Below are positions 36,709 through 45,948 of a stretch of 64,000 bases of DNA, piece after piece. Under the pieces are notes generated by a model. That model did not search any database and was not told the origin of the DNA. It saw nothing but the letters and a program-made list of their open reading frames with translations. The stretch comes from Bog-532 sp963828445 (lineage in GTDB: Bacteria; Actinomycetota; Actinomycetes; Streptosporangiales; Streptosporangiaceae): the NCBI GenBank assembly GCA_963828445.1, contig CAWHFP010000009.1, positions 62,001 to 126,000 of the forward strand. The letters are read 5' to 3'. Position numbers and translations under genes: made by a program. Every line of letters starts with the position of its first letter. Positions within the stretch are counted from its first letter, which is position 1.

Positions 36709-38244
36709 ATGAAAGGCCCCGGGCGCGCCGGGCACGCCCCGCACGGTCCCGCGGCGGCGGGACCCGGCCGCGGCGGGCACGGGCCGCCGGTTCCCACGGC
36801 CGGGCCGCCGGGCTCGACCGGCCCGGCCCGCCCGGCCCCGGACGCGGGTGCGGAGCGGGCCCCCCGGCGCTGGCACGCCGAGCTGGCCTGGCTGCCCGGG
36901 ACCGGGGTCCGGCGCGACGTGCTGATCGAGGCGGACGGCGACCGGTTCACCACCATCACCCCGGACGTGCCGCGGGCCAGCCTGCCGGCCGGGACCACCG
37001 CCCTGGCCGGCCTGACCATGCCCGGCCTGGCCAACGCCCACTCGCACGCGTTCCACCGCGGCCTGCGCGGGGCCGTCCAGACCGACCAGGGCACGTTCTG
37101 GACCTGGCGCGAGCAGATGTACCGGCTGGCCGCCGGGCTGGACCCGGACCGCTACTACGCGCTGGCCCGGGCGGTCTACGCCGAGATGGCGCTGGCCGGC
37201 ATCACCTGCGTGGGTGAGTTCCACTACGTACACCACGGGCCGGACGGGGTGCCCTACGCCGACCCCAACGAGATGACCTGGGCCCTGCTGCGGGCCGCGG
37301 CCGACGCGGGCCTGCGCATCACGCTGCTCGACACCTGTTACCTGGCCGCGGGCCTGAACCCGGACGGCAGCACCCGGCCGCTGGCCGGGGTCCAGCTCCG
37401 GTTCGGCGACGGCGACGCGGCCCGCTGGGCCGACCGGGTGGCCGCGCTCGACGTGGGACCGCACGGCCTGCTCGGCCCCGGGGCCCGGCTGGGGGCGGCC
37501 ATCCACTCGGTCCGGGCCGTGCCCGCGAACCAGATGCCGGACGTCGTGCGCTGGGCCGGCCAGACCGCGGCGCCGCTGCACGCGCACCTGTCCGAGCAGC
37601 CCGCCGAGAACCAGGACGCCGAAGCGGCCTACGGCCGGACTCCGACCCAGGTCCTGTCCGACGCGGGCGGGCTCGGCCCGGGCAGCACGATGGTGCACGC
37701 CACCCACCTGACCCCGGGTGACATCGAACTCCTGGGTACGACCCGGACCACCTGCTGCTTCTGCCCGACCACCGAGGCCGACCTGGCCGACGGGATCGGC
37801 CCGGCCCGGGCGCTGGCCAGCGCGGGCGCCCCGCTCAGCCTGGGCAGCGACAGCCAGGCCGTCATCGACCTGCTGGCCGAGGCCCGCTGGCTGGACTGGC
37901 ACCAGCGGCTGGCCACCGGGCAGCGGGTGCACTTCAGCCCGGCCGAGCTGGCCCGGGCCGCCACCATCGCCGGGCACACCAGCCTGGGCTGGGCCGACGC
38001 GGGCGAGATCACCCCCGGGGCCCTGGCCGACCTGGTCACGGTGGACCTGGACTCGCCCCGGCTGGCCGCCCCGGACCCGGGCCAGGCCACGCTGGACCGG
38101 GTCGTCTACGCGGCCACCGCGGCCGACGTCCGGCACGTGGTGACCGGGGGCCGGGACGTGGTCCGCGACGGCCGCCACCTGCTGGTGGGTGACGTGGCCG
38201 CCGAGCTGTCGGCCGGCATCCGCGCCGTGCTGACGGCCTCCTGA
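36709..38244 (+). CDS. hutF: Formimidoylglutamate deiminase
   Basis: HutF hydrolyses N-formimidoylglutamate to N-formylglutamate and ammonia (the five-step route). The amidohydrolase metal motifs are present: PGLANAHSHAFHRGLRG (HxH), HAHLSEQPAENQD, MVHATHLTPGDI and LSLGSDSQAVIDLLAEARWL, the last being typical of HutF. At 511 residues it is about 55 longer than usual because of a Pro/Gly/Ala-rich N-terminus; the true start may lie downstream of 36709, since there is no good ribosome site there. It sits 64 bases after hutU and 29 before hutI. No N-formylglutamate deformylase (HutG) is in the window. Confidence 0.92.
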   Translation: MKGPGRAGHAPHGPAAAGPGRGGHGPPVPTAGPPGSTGPARPAPDAGAERAPRRWHAELAWLPGTGVRRDVLIEADGDRFTTITPDVPRASLPAGTTALAGLTMPGLANAHSHAFHRGLRGAVQTDQGTFWTWREQMYRLAAGLDPDRYYALARAVYAEMALAGITCVGEFHYVHHGPDGVPYADPNEMTWALLRAAADAGLRITLLDTCYLAAGLNPDGSTRPLAGVQLRFGDGDAARWADRVAALDVGPHGLLGPGARLGAAIHSVRAVPANQMPDVVRWAGQTAAPLHAHLSEQPAENQDAEAAYGRTPTQVLSDAGGLGPGSTMVHATHLTPGDIELLGTTRTTCCFCPTTEADLADGIGPARALASAGAPLSLGSDSQAVIDLLAEARWLDWHQRLATGQRVHFSPAELARAATIAGHTSLGWADAGEITPGALADLVTVDLDSPRLAAPDPGQATLDRVVYAATAADVRHVVTGGRDVVRDGRHLLVGDVAAELSAGIRAVLTAS

Positions 38245-38273
38245 GCGGCGGGCCGAAAGGCGATGGGCCGATA

Positions 38274-39488
38274 ATGAGCGGCGTGAGCACGCTGATCACC
38301 AACATCGGGGAGCTGGTCACCAACGCGCCCGATGATGGTGACCCCGCCGGTGGCCCGGGCCCGTTCCACGCCCGCACCGGTGCCGCGCTGGTCATCGACG
38401 ACGGCCAGGTGGCCTGGACGGGTCCGGCGGGCCAGGCGCCCGCGGCCGACGACATCGTGGACGCCAGCGGTCGCGCGGTGCTGCCCGGTTTCGTGGACTC
38501 GCACGCCCACCTGGTCTTCGCGGGCGAGCGCGGGGCCGAGTTCGCGGCCCGGATGGCCGGCCAGCCGTACCACGCGGGCGGGATCAAGACCACGGTCGCG
38601 GCCACCCGGGCCGCCTCCGACGTGGCGCTGCGAGCCAACCTGCGCCGGCTGGCCGACGAGATGGCCCGTCAGGGCACCACCACCTTCGAGTGCAAGTCCG
38701 GTTACGGGCTGACCGTGCGGGACGAGGCCCGCAGCCTGATGCTGGCCGCCGAGGTCACCCCGGAGGTCACCTACCTGGGCGCCCACGTGGTGCCCCCGGA
38801 GTACGCCGACGACCGCGGTGGCTACCTCGACCTGGTGTGCGGGCCCATGCTGGACGCCTGCGCCCCGCACGCCCGCTGGATCGACGTGTTCTGCGAGCGC
38901 GGCGCGTTCGACGGGGCCGAGGCCATGCGGGTGCTGGCCGCCGGGCAGGCCCAGGGCCTGCTGGGCCGGGTGCACGCGGGCCAGCTCGGCCCGGGTCCCG
39001 GGGTCGAGGTCGCGGTGCGGTCCGGCGCCGCCTCGGCCGACCACTGCACGTTCCTGACCGAGGCCGACATCGCGGCGCTGGCTTCCTCCCCGACCGTGGC
39101 CACGCTGCTGCCGGCGGTGGAGTTCTCCTGCCGCCAGCCCTACCCGGACGCCCGGGGCCTGCTGGCCGCCGGGGCCACCGTGGCCATCGCGACCGACTGC
39201 AACCCCGGGTCCTGCTTCACCTCCAGCATGGCCCTGTGCGTGGCCCTGGCCGTCCGCGAGATGCACCTGACCACCGAGGAGGCGGTGTGGTCGGCCACCG
39301 CGGGCGGGGCCCGGGCCCTGCGCCGCCCCGACGTCGGGCACCTGGGCCTCGGGGCCCGGGCCGACCTGCTCATGCTGGACGCCCCGTCCCACGCCTACCT
39401 GGCCTACCGCCCCGGCGTCCCCCTCACCGCCGCCGTCTGGCGCGCCGGCAAACTGATCTCCGCCCGCCCCGAACTCCTGTCCCACTGA
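38274..39488 (+). CDS. hutI: Imidazolonepropionase
   Basis: HutI (EC 3.5.2.7) opens the imidazolone ring to give N-formimidoylglutamate. The 404-residue protein has LPGFVDSHAHLVFAGERGAE (metal HxH), FECKSGYGLTVRDE, TYLGAHVVPPEY, GRVHAGQLG (metal His), ASADHCTFL and IATDCNPGSCFTSSM (metal Asp), matching the family. It starts at an ATG 29 bases after hutF and ends the hut gene run hutU-hutF-hutI. Confidence 0.95.
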   Translation: MSGVSTLITNIGELVTNAPDDGDPAGGPGPFHARTGAALVIDDGQVAWTGPAGQAPAADDIVDASGRAVLPGFVDSHAHLVFAGERGAEFAARMAGQPYHAGGIKTTVAATRAASDVALRANLRRLADEMARQGTTTFECKSGYGLTVRDEARSLMLAAEVTPEVTYLGAHVVPPEYADDRGGYLDLVCGPMLDACAPHARWIDVFCERGAFDGAEAMRVLAAGQAQGLLGRVHAGQLGPGPGVEVAVRSGAASADHCTFLTEADIAALASSPTVATLLPAVEFSCRQPYPDARGLLAAGATVAIATDCNPGSCFTSSMALCVALAVREMHLTTEEAVWSATAGGARALRRPDVGHLGLGARADLLMLDAPSHAYLAYRPGVPLTAAVWRAGKLISARPELLSH

Positions 39489-39762
39489 CGGTTTCGGCGG
39501 CCGTCCCAGCCTTCGGTCCTGCTGGCGAGTCCCGCCCAGCCGCCCGTTCCACTTGGCGGTCCCGCCCCAGCCCATCTGGTCACACTGGCCTCAGCAACCC
39601 CCGGAATCCCCCTGGTCCCCGACGATGATTCCAGGCGCGGCATTTCGTCATACCCCTCAGGCATGCTGACATGGGCGGTTTTTCGTTCGCGGTCCGGGCT
39701 GACCAGAGATAGGTTCGTCACCCGGGCGCTGACGCCCAGAAGTCACGCGGGGAGGCAGTGAC
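39489..39762. other. Intergenic region between hutI and the DrrA-like gene
   Basis: The 274 bases show no gene. The left half is GC-rich and weakly repetitive; the right half is more AT-rich and should hold the promoter of the exporter operon, but no convincing boxes can be chosen. Confidence 0.4.
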
Positions 39763-40815
39763 GTGGAAGACAACTTGACGGGGCCCGCAATCCTCGTTGA
39801 GAACCTGACCAAATCATTCGGCGATGTGCACGCGTTGCGCGGTATCGACCTGTCGGTGCCGCGCGGGACCGTACTCGGCGTGCTCGGGCCCAACGGCGCG
39901 GGCAAGACGACCGCGGTCCGCATCTTGACCACGCTGCTGCGGCCAGACGGCGGCCGCGCCCTGGTCGAGGGGCACGACGTGGTGAAAGAGGCCAGCGCGG
40001 TCCGCCGCTCGATCGGGCTGGCCGGCCAGTCGGCCGCCATCCAGATCGAGCTGACCGGCCGCGAGAACCTGGAGATCATCGGGCGGCTGTTCCACCTGAG
40101 CCGGGCGGCATCCAAGGCCCGGGCCACCGAGTTGCTGGAGCAGTTCGGCCTGACCGACGCGGCCGACCGGTCGGCCAAGACCTATTCCGGCGGTATGCAG
40201 CGCCGCCTGGACCTGGCCGCCAGCCTGGTCGGCCAGCCCCAGGTGCTGTTCCTGGACGAGCCCACCACCGGGCTCGACCCGCGGTCCCGGCTGGGCATGT
40301 GGGAGGTCATCCGGTCCCTGGTCGCCGGGGGCACGACGCTCCTGCTCACCACCCAGTACCTGGACGAGGCCGACGAACTGGCCGACGAGATCGTGGTCAT
40401 CGATCACGGCCAGGTCATCGCGGCCGGGACCTCGCCCGAGCTCAAGGGCCGGGTCGGCGGCGACGTGCTGGAGTTCACCGTCCCCGACCGGACCCGGGTC
40501 GGCGACGCGGTCGCGGCCACCGCCAAGCTGGCCGAGGGTGAGGCGCACGTGGACGAGGGCACCGGCGTGGTCACCGTGCCGGTCGGCGCGGGCGGATCCG
40601 ACGCCCTGATCCAGTCGGTCCGCAGCCTGGACGACGCCGGCATCGAGACCAGTGGCCTGGGCCTGCGCCGCCCGTCGCTGGACGACGTGTTCCTGGCCCT
40701 GACCGGCCACGCCGCCGAAGAGGAAGAGGCCGAAGGGGGCAAGCGCCGCCGCGGTCGCCGCAAGGGGTCGCAGAACCCCGAGAGCGTCGAGAGTGTCGAG
40801 AGGGCATCGTCATGA
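39763..40815 (+). CDS. ABC-2 exporter ATPase, DrrA-type
   Basis: The 350-residue ATPase has Walker A LGPNGAGKTTAVRIL, signature YSGGMQRRLDLAASL, Walker B VLFLDEPTTGLDPRSRLGMW and the switch region LLLTTQYLDEADELAD. A C-terminal DrrA-type domain (LGLRRPSLDDVFLALTGH) closes the family region; a charged Lys/Arg tail follows. It energises export of a drug, antibiotic or lipid-like compound together with the permease, whose start overlaps its stop (ATGA). The start is GTG at 39763. Confidence 0.93.
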   Translation: MEDNLTGPAILVENLTKSFGDVHALRGIDLSVPRGTVLGVLGPNGAGKTTAVRILTTLLRPDGGRALVEGHDVVKEASAVRRSIGLAGQSAAIQIELTGRENLEIIGRLFHLSRAASKARATELLEQFGLTDAADRSAKTYSGGMQRRLDLAASLVGQPQVLFLDEPTTGLDPRSRLGMWEVIRSLVAGGTTLLLTTQYLDEADELADEIVVIDHGQVIAAGTSPELKGRVGGDVLEFTVPDRTRVGDAVAATAKLAEGEAHVDEGTGVVTVPVGAGGSDALIQSVRSLDDAGIETSGLGLRRPSLDDVFLALTGHAAEEEEAEGGKRRRGRRKGSQNPESVESVERASS

Positions 40816-41627
40816 CCGCCATCGCCATCCAGCCGCCCCAGGGCGCCCCCGGCCTGTTCACCCGGGCCCGCTGGGCGGTCAGCGACACGCTGACCATCAG
40901 CAAGCGGAACCTGCTGGTCTGGGCCCGGGTGCCGGCCTACATCGTGTTCACCGTGATCCAGCCGGTCATGTTCGTGCTGATGTTCCGCTACGTGTTCGGC
41001 GGCGCGATCAAGGTCAACGTGCCCGGTGGTTACGTCAACTTCCTGATGCCCGGCATCCTCGGCCAGACCGCGGCCTTCGCCTGCTTCGGCACCGCGATCT
41101 CGCTGGCCCAGGAGCTGAAGAAGGGCGTCATCGACCGGTTCCGGTCCATGCCCATGGCCCGGTCGGCGGTGCTGGCGGGACGCCTGGTCGCCGACACCGG
41201 CCGGATGACGGTCACGATCCTGATCGTCATCGGCGTCGGTTACGCGGTCGGCTTCCGGTTCAGCAACGGCGTCGGCCCGGCCATCGGCATGGTCGTGCTG
41301 GCGATCGTGCTCGGCATCGCCTGCTGCCTGATCGCCGCGTTCACCGGCCTGGCCATCGGCGACGAGGAATCGGTGCAGGCGTTCGGCCTGATCTGGCTGT
41401 TCCCGGTGACGTTCCTCAGCTCGGCCTTCGTCCCGATCTCGACCATGCCCGGCTGGCTGCAGGCGTTCGCCAACAACCAGCCCATCACGTTCGTGATCGA
41501 CGCCATGCGTGGCATGGCCCTGGGCGGCTCGATCGAAACCCCCCTGTGGAAGGCCATCGCCTGGCTGGTCGGCATCTTCGTCGTCTTCGCCCCCCTGGCC
41601 GTCCGCGCCTACAAGCGCGCCGCCTGA
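40812..41627 (+). CDS. ABC-2 exporter permease, DrrB-type
   Basis: The 271-residue protein has six hydrophobic segments (YIVFTVIQPVMFVLMFRYVF, FLMPGILGQTAAFACFGTAI, VTILIVIGVGYAVGF, IVLGIACCLIAAFTGLAIG, IWLFPVTFLSSAFVPISTMP and a last helix near the C-terminus). The ABC-2 signature region lies around EEVQ-like DEESVQAFGLIW and VIDAMRGMALGG. It forms the membrane part of the exporter with the upstream ATPase. Confidence 0.93.
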   Translation: MTAIAIQPPQGAPGLFTRARWAVSDTLTISKRNLLVWARVPAYIVFTVIQPVMFVLMFRYVFGGAIKVNVPGGYVNFLMPGILGQTAAFACFGTAISLAQELKKGVIDRFRSMPMARSAVLAGRLVADTGRMTVTILIVIGVGYAVGFRFSNGVGPAIGMVVLAIVLGIACCLIAAFTGLAIGDEESVQAFGLIWLFPVTFLSSAFVPISTMPGWLQAFANNQPITFVIDAMRGMALGGSIETPLWKAIAWLVGIFVVFAPLAVRAYKRAA

Positions 41628-41637
41628 CCCACCCTCC

Positions 41638-41677
41638 GAAGCCCGCCGCGCCCCCGACCCGGCGCGCGGCGGGCTTC
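41638..41677. terminator. 14-bp GC hairpin after the DrrAB-like operon
   Basis: GAAGCCCGCCGCGC (41638-41651) pairs perfectly with GCGCGGCGGGCTTC (41664-41677) around a 12-base loop, 10 bases after the permease stop. Confidence 0.8.
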
Positions 41678-42161
41678 TGCGCCCGCCGCCCACGTCCGCG
41701 GCGCTCGAACCCTGCCGCCTTACCCCGCCACCGGCCGCCCAGCAGCGTCGGGCTCAGTGCTTCTCAGGCCTCACACCATCAATGGCCCCTGGAACGGAGG
41801 GGTCCCCTTCCGCCTTCGCCGTGGGTCCCCAGGCACAGGGTTGGACCAGCCCGGCCCGCAGCCCGCCTGACGTGCCCCACTCGTCACACCAGGCCCGTAC
41901 CTCTCCCCAGCGCCTGGGTATTCCGCCTTAGGCCCACGCCCTGGGAGCCTAGGCCCCGTGCGCACGCATGAGCTGGGGACGATTGAGGGCAGTATTTGCC
42001 CCACAGCGGTCCCAGCCTGGGGCGCGACGCCTGCGTGGCCCACCACCGGGGATTTGGGAACACTTTTGGCAATGTGCAGCATCTGCCGAAAAGTGTTCCC
42101 GAACCCGCAGCCTTGCGCCTCAGTCGTCACACAGCCCCGGGGCCTCAAGGGTCGTGGGAGC
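41678..42161. other. Non-coding region between convergent genes
   Basis: About 480 bases without a supported gene. The stretch is full of short C/G-rich words and contains the large hairpin at 42056-42100. All open frames here are short and lack family features. Confidence 0.5.
42056..42100. terminator. 16/17-base near-perfect hairpin, possibly a bidirectional terminator
   Basis: GGGAACACTTTTGGCA (42056-42071) pairs with TGCCGAAAAGTGTTCCC (42084-42100) with a single bulged base and a 12-base loop. It lies 62 bases past the end of the flavin reductase gene, between converging transcripts. The low GC content and length also suit a miniature mobile element end. Confidence 0.55.
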
Positions 42162-42806
42162 TCAGAGGTTGGTGGGGAGGGTGGGGTAGCGGCTGCGGAA
42201 GCGGATCAGGGGGTCGCCGGCGGGGGCCAGGTAGGGGACGGCCACGACCTGGGCGAACACCACCAGGTGGTCGCCGGCCGGGACGCGCTCGGTGACCTCG
42301 CAGTCCAGGGCGGCCAGGCCGCCGTCGGGGATGATCGCCCCGGAGTGGGGGCCGCGCTGGTAGGCGACGCCGTCCAGCATGCGCCGGGCGTTCGGGCGCC
42401 CGGCGGCCGCGAACCGTCCGGCCAGTGCGCGCTGGTTCGCGGCCAGCACGGTGACCGCGAACCGGTCCACCGGGCCCGCGTCCGGGTCGGTCCCGCTGAG
42501 CAGGGCGGCCGGGTAGGACCCGGCCAGCAGCGAGACCAGGACCAGCGGCGGGTCCAGCGACACCGGGCAGAACGCGCTGACCGTGGTGCCGATGTCGTCC
42601 CGGCCCTCGGCCACCGTGACCAGCGTGACCCCAGCCGCGTAGGCCGAAAGCGCCGCGCCCAGATCCGTCCCGGCCACGGTGACAGGCACCGCCGTTCCGC
42701 GCTCCCCGTCCGACCCCGCCCCGGCCGCCCCTTGTGCTCCGGCGGCACCGACCGTTGACCCGCTCTCGCGGCTCAGGTCGGTTCCGCCGGTGGCCGGAGT
42801 CACCAT
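42162..42806 (-). CDS. Flavin reductase-like FMN-binding split-barrel protein
   Basis: The 214-residue protein has a low-complexity N-terminus of about 45 residues, then the split-barrel signature: GVTLVTVAEGRDDIGTTVSA, FCPVSLDPPLVLVSLLAGSY, RFAVTVLAANQRALAGRFAA and a C-terminal GDHLVVFAQVV beta hairpin. Such proteins reduce FMN/FAD for a partner monooxygenase or serve as stand-alone oxidoreductases. It starts 10 bases after the sppA stop, so the two are probably cotranscribed. Partner not evident in the window. Confidence 0.85.
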   Translation of the reverse strand: MVTPATGGTDLSRESGSTVGAAGAQGAAGAGSDGERGTAVPVTVAGTDLGAALSAYAAGVTLVTVAEGRDDIGTTVSAFCPVSLDPPLVLVSLLAGSYPAALLSGTDPDAGPVDRFAVTVLAANQRALAGRFAAAGRPNARRMLDGVAYQRGPHSGAIIPDGGLAALDCEVTERVPAGDHLVVFAQVVAVPYLAPAGDPLIRFRSRYPTLPTNL

Positions 42807-42816
42807 GACTCCCGGA

Positions 42817-44568
42817 TCAGCCGATCCGCCAGTAGCTCGGCATCATCAGCGGTCCGGCCGCCGGCCAGACCAGCTGACCCAGTCCGCCCGGCAGGCCGCC
42901 CAGAGCCGCGGCCACGCCGGACAGCCCCGCCCCACCAGGACCTCCCAGGCCGGAAAGCGGGCCGCCGGGCAGCGCCGCCGCCCGGTCCTCGCTGTTCTCA
43001 CGCGGCCGGAGCTGATCGAACGGACTGACCCGGGGGTACAGGCGGAGCGGCGCGTTCTCGGGCAGGCCGCCGCGGCGGCGGGCGGCGATGGCGGCGTCGC
43101 GCAGGCCGCCGAGGCCGTCGGCCAGGCCGTTGCCGACCGCGTCGACGCCGGTCCAGACCCGGCCCCGGGCCACGGCTTCGACCTCGGTGTCGGACATGCC
43201 GCGGCCGCTGGCGACCTTGCCGGTGAAGTCGGCGTAGATCTGGTCCAGCCAGCTGTTGACGATGCCCCACTCGTCGTCGCTGAACCGGTGGGTGGGGGAG
43301 AACATCCGGCCGTGCGCGCCCTCGGTCACCCGGTCGGTGGTGAACCCGGCCCGGCCCATCAGGTCTTCGACCACCGGCTTGCCCACCACCACGCCGATGG
43401 AGCCGGTGAGCGTGCCGGGCTGGGTGATGATCTCGTCGGCGGCCATGGAGATGTAGTAGCCGCCGGACGCGGCCACGTCACCCATGGACACCACGACCGG
43501 GGTGCCCCCGGCCCGGGCCCGGACGACCTCGCGCCAGATGGTGTCGGAGGCGGTGGCCGAACCGCCGGGGCTGTTGACCCGGAGCAGGATCGCGCCCGCG
43601 CGCTCGTCGGCCGCGGCCGCCCGCAGCGCCGCCGCGACCGTGTCCGAGCCCATCCAGCTTCCGCCCATCGGGGCCCGGCCGCTGCGGCCGAGCCGGATCG
43701 GCCCGGTGGCGTAGATGACGGCGACGAAGCGTTCCTTCGGGTTGGGCAGCTTGCGGGCCCGCTGGGCCAGGCTGTGCGACCGCTGGTACCGGGACAGGAA
43801 CTGCAGGTCCGCGTCTGGGCCGGTCTTCTGGCGGATGGTGGCGTAGGCCTCGTCCCGGTAGCCGAGCACGTCGACCAGACCCTCGGCCAGGGCCTGCTGG
43901 GGCAGGAACGGGCCCCGGTCCAGCAGGGTCCGGGCCTCCTCCGGGCTCTTGCCGCGCCGGTCGGCGATGGCCGTGGTGAGCTGGGACGCGATGGACGCGG
44001 CCAGGTGCTGGTTCTCTTCGCGGGCGGCGTCGGTGAACCGTTCCTCGGTGAACTGGTGGGCCGCGGTCTTGTACTCGCGCCGCTCACCGGCCTCGAAGTT
44101 GACCCCGATCTTGTCCAGCGCCGAGCGGAGGAACACCTGCTCGACGACCACTCCGGTCAGCCCGAGGCTGCCGCTGGGCTGGAGGTAGATCCGGTCGAAC
44201 GCGGTGGCCAGGTAGTACGGCGAGTTGCCCTGCCCGAACTCACCGAACGACTCGGCCCAGGCGTAGGCCAGCTTGCCCGCGGCCCGGAACTTCCCGATCG
44301 CCTCGCGCAGCTCCTGCACGGTGGCCAGGCCGATGGGCTGGCCACCGACCTTGGCGATCAGGCCCTGGACCCGGTCGTCCTCGCTGGCCCGGCGCAACCC
44401 GTCCAGCACGTCGCTGAGCCGCACCTTGTGCCGGCTCAGCAGCGCGTTCAGCGGGTCAGCCGGCGGCCCCTCGGTAATGCCTTGGGTGAGGTCCAGTTCC
44501 AGGATCAGCGGCGTGGTCCGCCGCTGACGCAGCCGGGTGATCTGGCGGGCAAACGTCGCATCGACCAT
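42817..44568 (-). CDS. sppA: Signal peptide peptidase SppA, 67-kDa type (S49)
   Basis: The 583-residue membrane-associated serine protease cleaves leftover signal peptides. It has the duplicated S49 layout: the N-terminal domain carries the Lys-side region (GKLAYAWAESFGEFGQGNSP, YLQPSGSLGLTG), and the C-terminal domain carries the nucleophile Ser in MGDVAASGGYYISMAADEI and TLTGSIGVVVGKP. LLRVNSPGGSATASDTIW is also typical. The start at 44568 is an ATG. No clear N-terminal membrane helix is visible, unlike the E. coli enzyme, so membrane attachment is uncertain. Confidence 0.92.
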   Translation of the reverse strand: MVDATFARQITRLRQRRTTPLILELDLTQGITEGPPADPLNALLSRHKVRLSDVLDGLRRASEDDRVQGLIAKVGGQPIGLATVQELREAIGKFRAAGKLAYAWAESFGEFGQGNSPYYLATAFDRIYLQPSGSLGLTGVVVEQVFLRSALDKIGVNFEAGERREYKTAAHQFTEERFTDAAREENQHLAASIASQLTTAIADRRGKSPEEARTLLDRGPFLPQQALAEGLVDVLGYRDEAYATIRQKTGPDADLQFLSRYQRSHSLAQRARKLPNPKERFVAVIYATGPIRLGRSGRAPMGGSWMGSDTVAAALRAAAADERAGAILLRVNSPGGSATASDTIWREVVRARAGGTPVVVSMGDVAASGGYYISMAADEIITQPGTLTGSIGVVVGKPVVEDLMGRAGFTTDRVTEGAHGRMFSPTHRFSDDEWGIVNSWLDQIYADFTGKVASGRGMSDTEVEAVARGRVWTGVDAVGNGLADGLGGLRDAAIAARRRGGLPENAPLRLYPRVSPFDQLRPRENSEDRAAALPGGPLSGLGGPGGAGLSGVAAALGGLPGGLGQLVWPAAGPLMMPSYWRIG

Positions 44569-44696
44569 GCGGCCAGCTTAAGCGCCCGAATTCGCGGTAG
44601 AGGAATGGCGTACGGACGTGTTCGTCACGAGCCGGCGGCTGGGGGCGGACCCGCGTATGGTCGGGGCAGCAACGTCGAACGGGAGGGGGCCGCGCG

Positions 44697-45286
44697 ATGG
44701 CCGAGGGCGGCGGCGCCGGGGCCGCTGACGGAGGGCCTGCAACCAGGGTCACCATCATCGTGGACGGAGCCAACGTGGTCGGCTCCCGGCCGGACGGCTG
44801 GTGGCGGGACCGGGCCGGGGCCGCCGTCCGCCTGCACGACAACCTGGCCAAACTGGCCGAACGGGGCGAGCAGGGTATTCCCGCGGCCGAGCTGTCGGGC
44901 AGCGAGCCCACGGCCACCAGCGCCCGCGGGCCAGGCCACGATCCCGAGGCCGAAACGCCTGGACCGTCTGGAGCGGCCGGAGCGGTGCGCCTGGTCCTGG
45001 TCACCGTCCTGCTGGTCCTGGAGGGCGCGGCCCGCCGGGCCGTACCGCGCATCGCCGAACGCGCCCGCGCCGCCAACGGCGCCGCCGAGGGCGACGGCCA
45101 CGGCGCCACAACGGCGAGGTCGAGGTGGTGTCGGCCCCGGGCTCGGGCGACGACGAGATCGTCCGCCAGGCCCACCGGCTGGCCGGGCACTGCATCGTGG
45201 TCACCGCCGACCGCGAGCTGCGGCGCCGGTGTGTCGCGGCCGGGGCCCGGGTGGCCGGGCCGTCCTGGCTGTACGGGCTGCTCTGA
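44697..45286 (+). CDS. NYN/PIN-like domain protein (one frameshift)
   Basis: The frame from the ATG at 44697 begins with a PIN-like acidic strand VTIIVDGANVVGSRPDGWWR then RLHDNLAKLAER and LVLVTVLLVLEGAARRAV. After a break near 45110 another frame continues EVEVVSAPGSGDDEIVRQAH, RLAGHCIVVTADRELRRRC and GARVAGPSWLYGLL with a stop at 45284. The conserved Asp residues (D-G-N, GDDEI, TADREL) fit a metal-dependent RNase of the NYN group. About 195 residues once the missing base is restored. GGGAGG precedes the start. It is divergent from sppA. Confidence 0.8.
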
Positions 45287-45439
45287 GCGTCCTCAGAGAT
45301 TCGATGAAAACCCTTGTGGCGCAGGCGATCCAGCGCCGGTGTGACGGGAATCGCCCGTTTCCGGCGCGCTATTCGGGGCACCCTTCCGCGTAGCATTGAA
45401 GACGTCCCCCAGAACCGCCCCCTCCCTCCGAAGAAGCTG

Positions 45440-45677
45440 ATGGTTGCGCTCGCTGTTTTCGCTATTGTCCTGATCGCCGTGGCCGCCTTCACGGCCGACT
45501 ACACCGTCAAGGCCCGGCCGCAAGGCCCGCCTCCGCCGGGACGCGGAGACGCGCCTGGCCGCCGCCGCGGCCACGGCCGAGGCCCGGGAGCGCGACCGGA
45601 GAGCGCACCAGCAGGCCAGCGCCGCGCTGACCTCGGTGATGCCGACCATCCACGATCGCGGTCCGCGGCGCGTCTGA
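45440..45677 (+). CDS. Small single-pass membrane protein with charged coiled tail (frameshifted)
   Basis: MVALAVFAIVLIAVAAFTAD is a clear membrane helix. In the next frame the sequence KARLRRDAETRLAAAAATAE then ARERDRRAHQQASAALTSVM forms a charged helix, ending at a TGA at 45675. A break near 45517 (one extra or two missing bases) separates the parts; joined they give about 78 residues. The real start may be a little upstream (PLPPKKLMVALA). I do not recognise the family. Confidence 0.5.
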
Positions 45678-45724
45678 TAACAGCAAGAAGCCGTCAGGCG
45701 CGGGCCCGCATCACCTGCGACACT

Positions 45725-45773
45725 CCCGCCGTCTGCGAGCCCCGCCGTCTGCGGCTCCCCGCCGTCTGCGGCA
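45725..45773. repeat. Three tandem copies of CCCGCCGTCTGCG
   Basis: Copies start at 45725, 45741 and 45758 with 3-4 variable bases between them. The surrounding 45678-45948 is non-coding, C-rich and holds no gene that I can support. Confidence 0.75.
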
Positions 45774-45948
45774 CCCTCACTACCTGGGGATGCCCGCCCA
45801 GCCGGCCAAGCCCGCCCATCGGCCAGGCCCGGCCCAGTCGCCTGGTCCCGCCCGGCCGCCCAGGTCCCGCTCGGTCGGCCGCCCAGTCAGCCGACCTCGT
45901 CCAGCCAGCCGCCCCACCTAGTCGGCCGGGTCCGGGCAGGATGATCGG

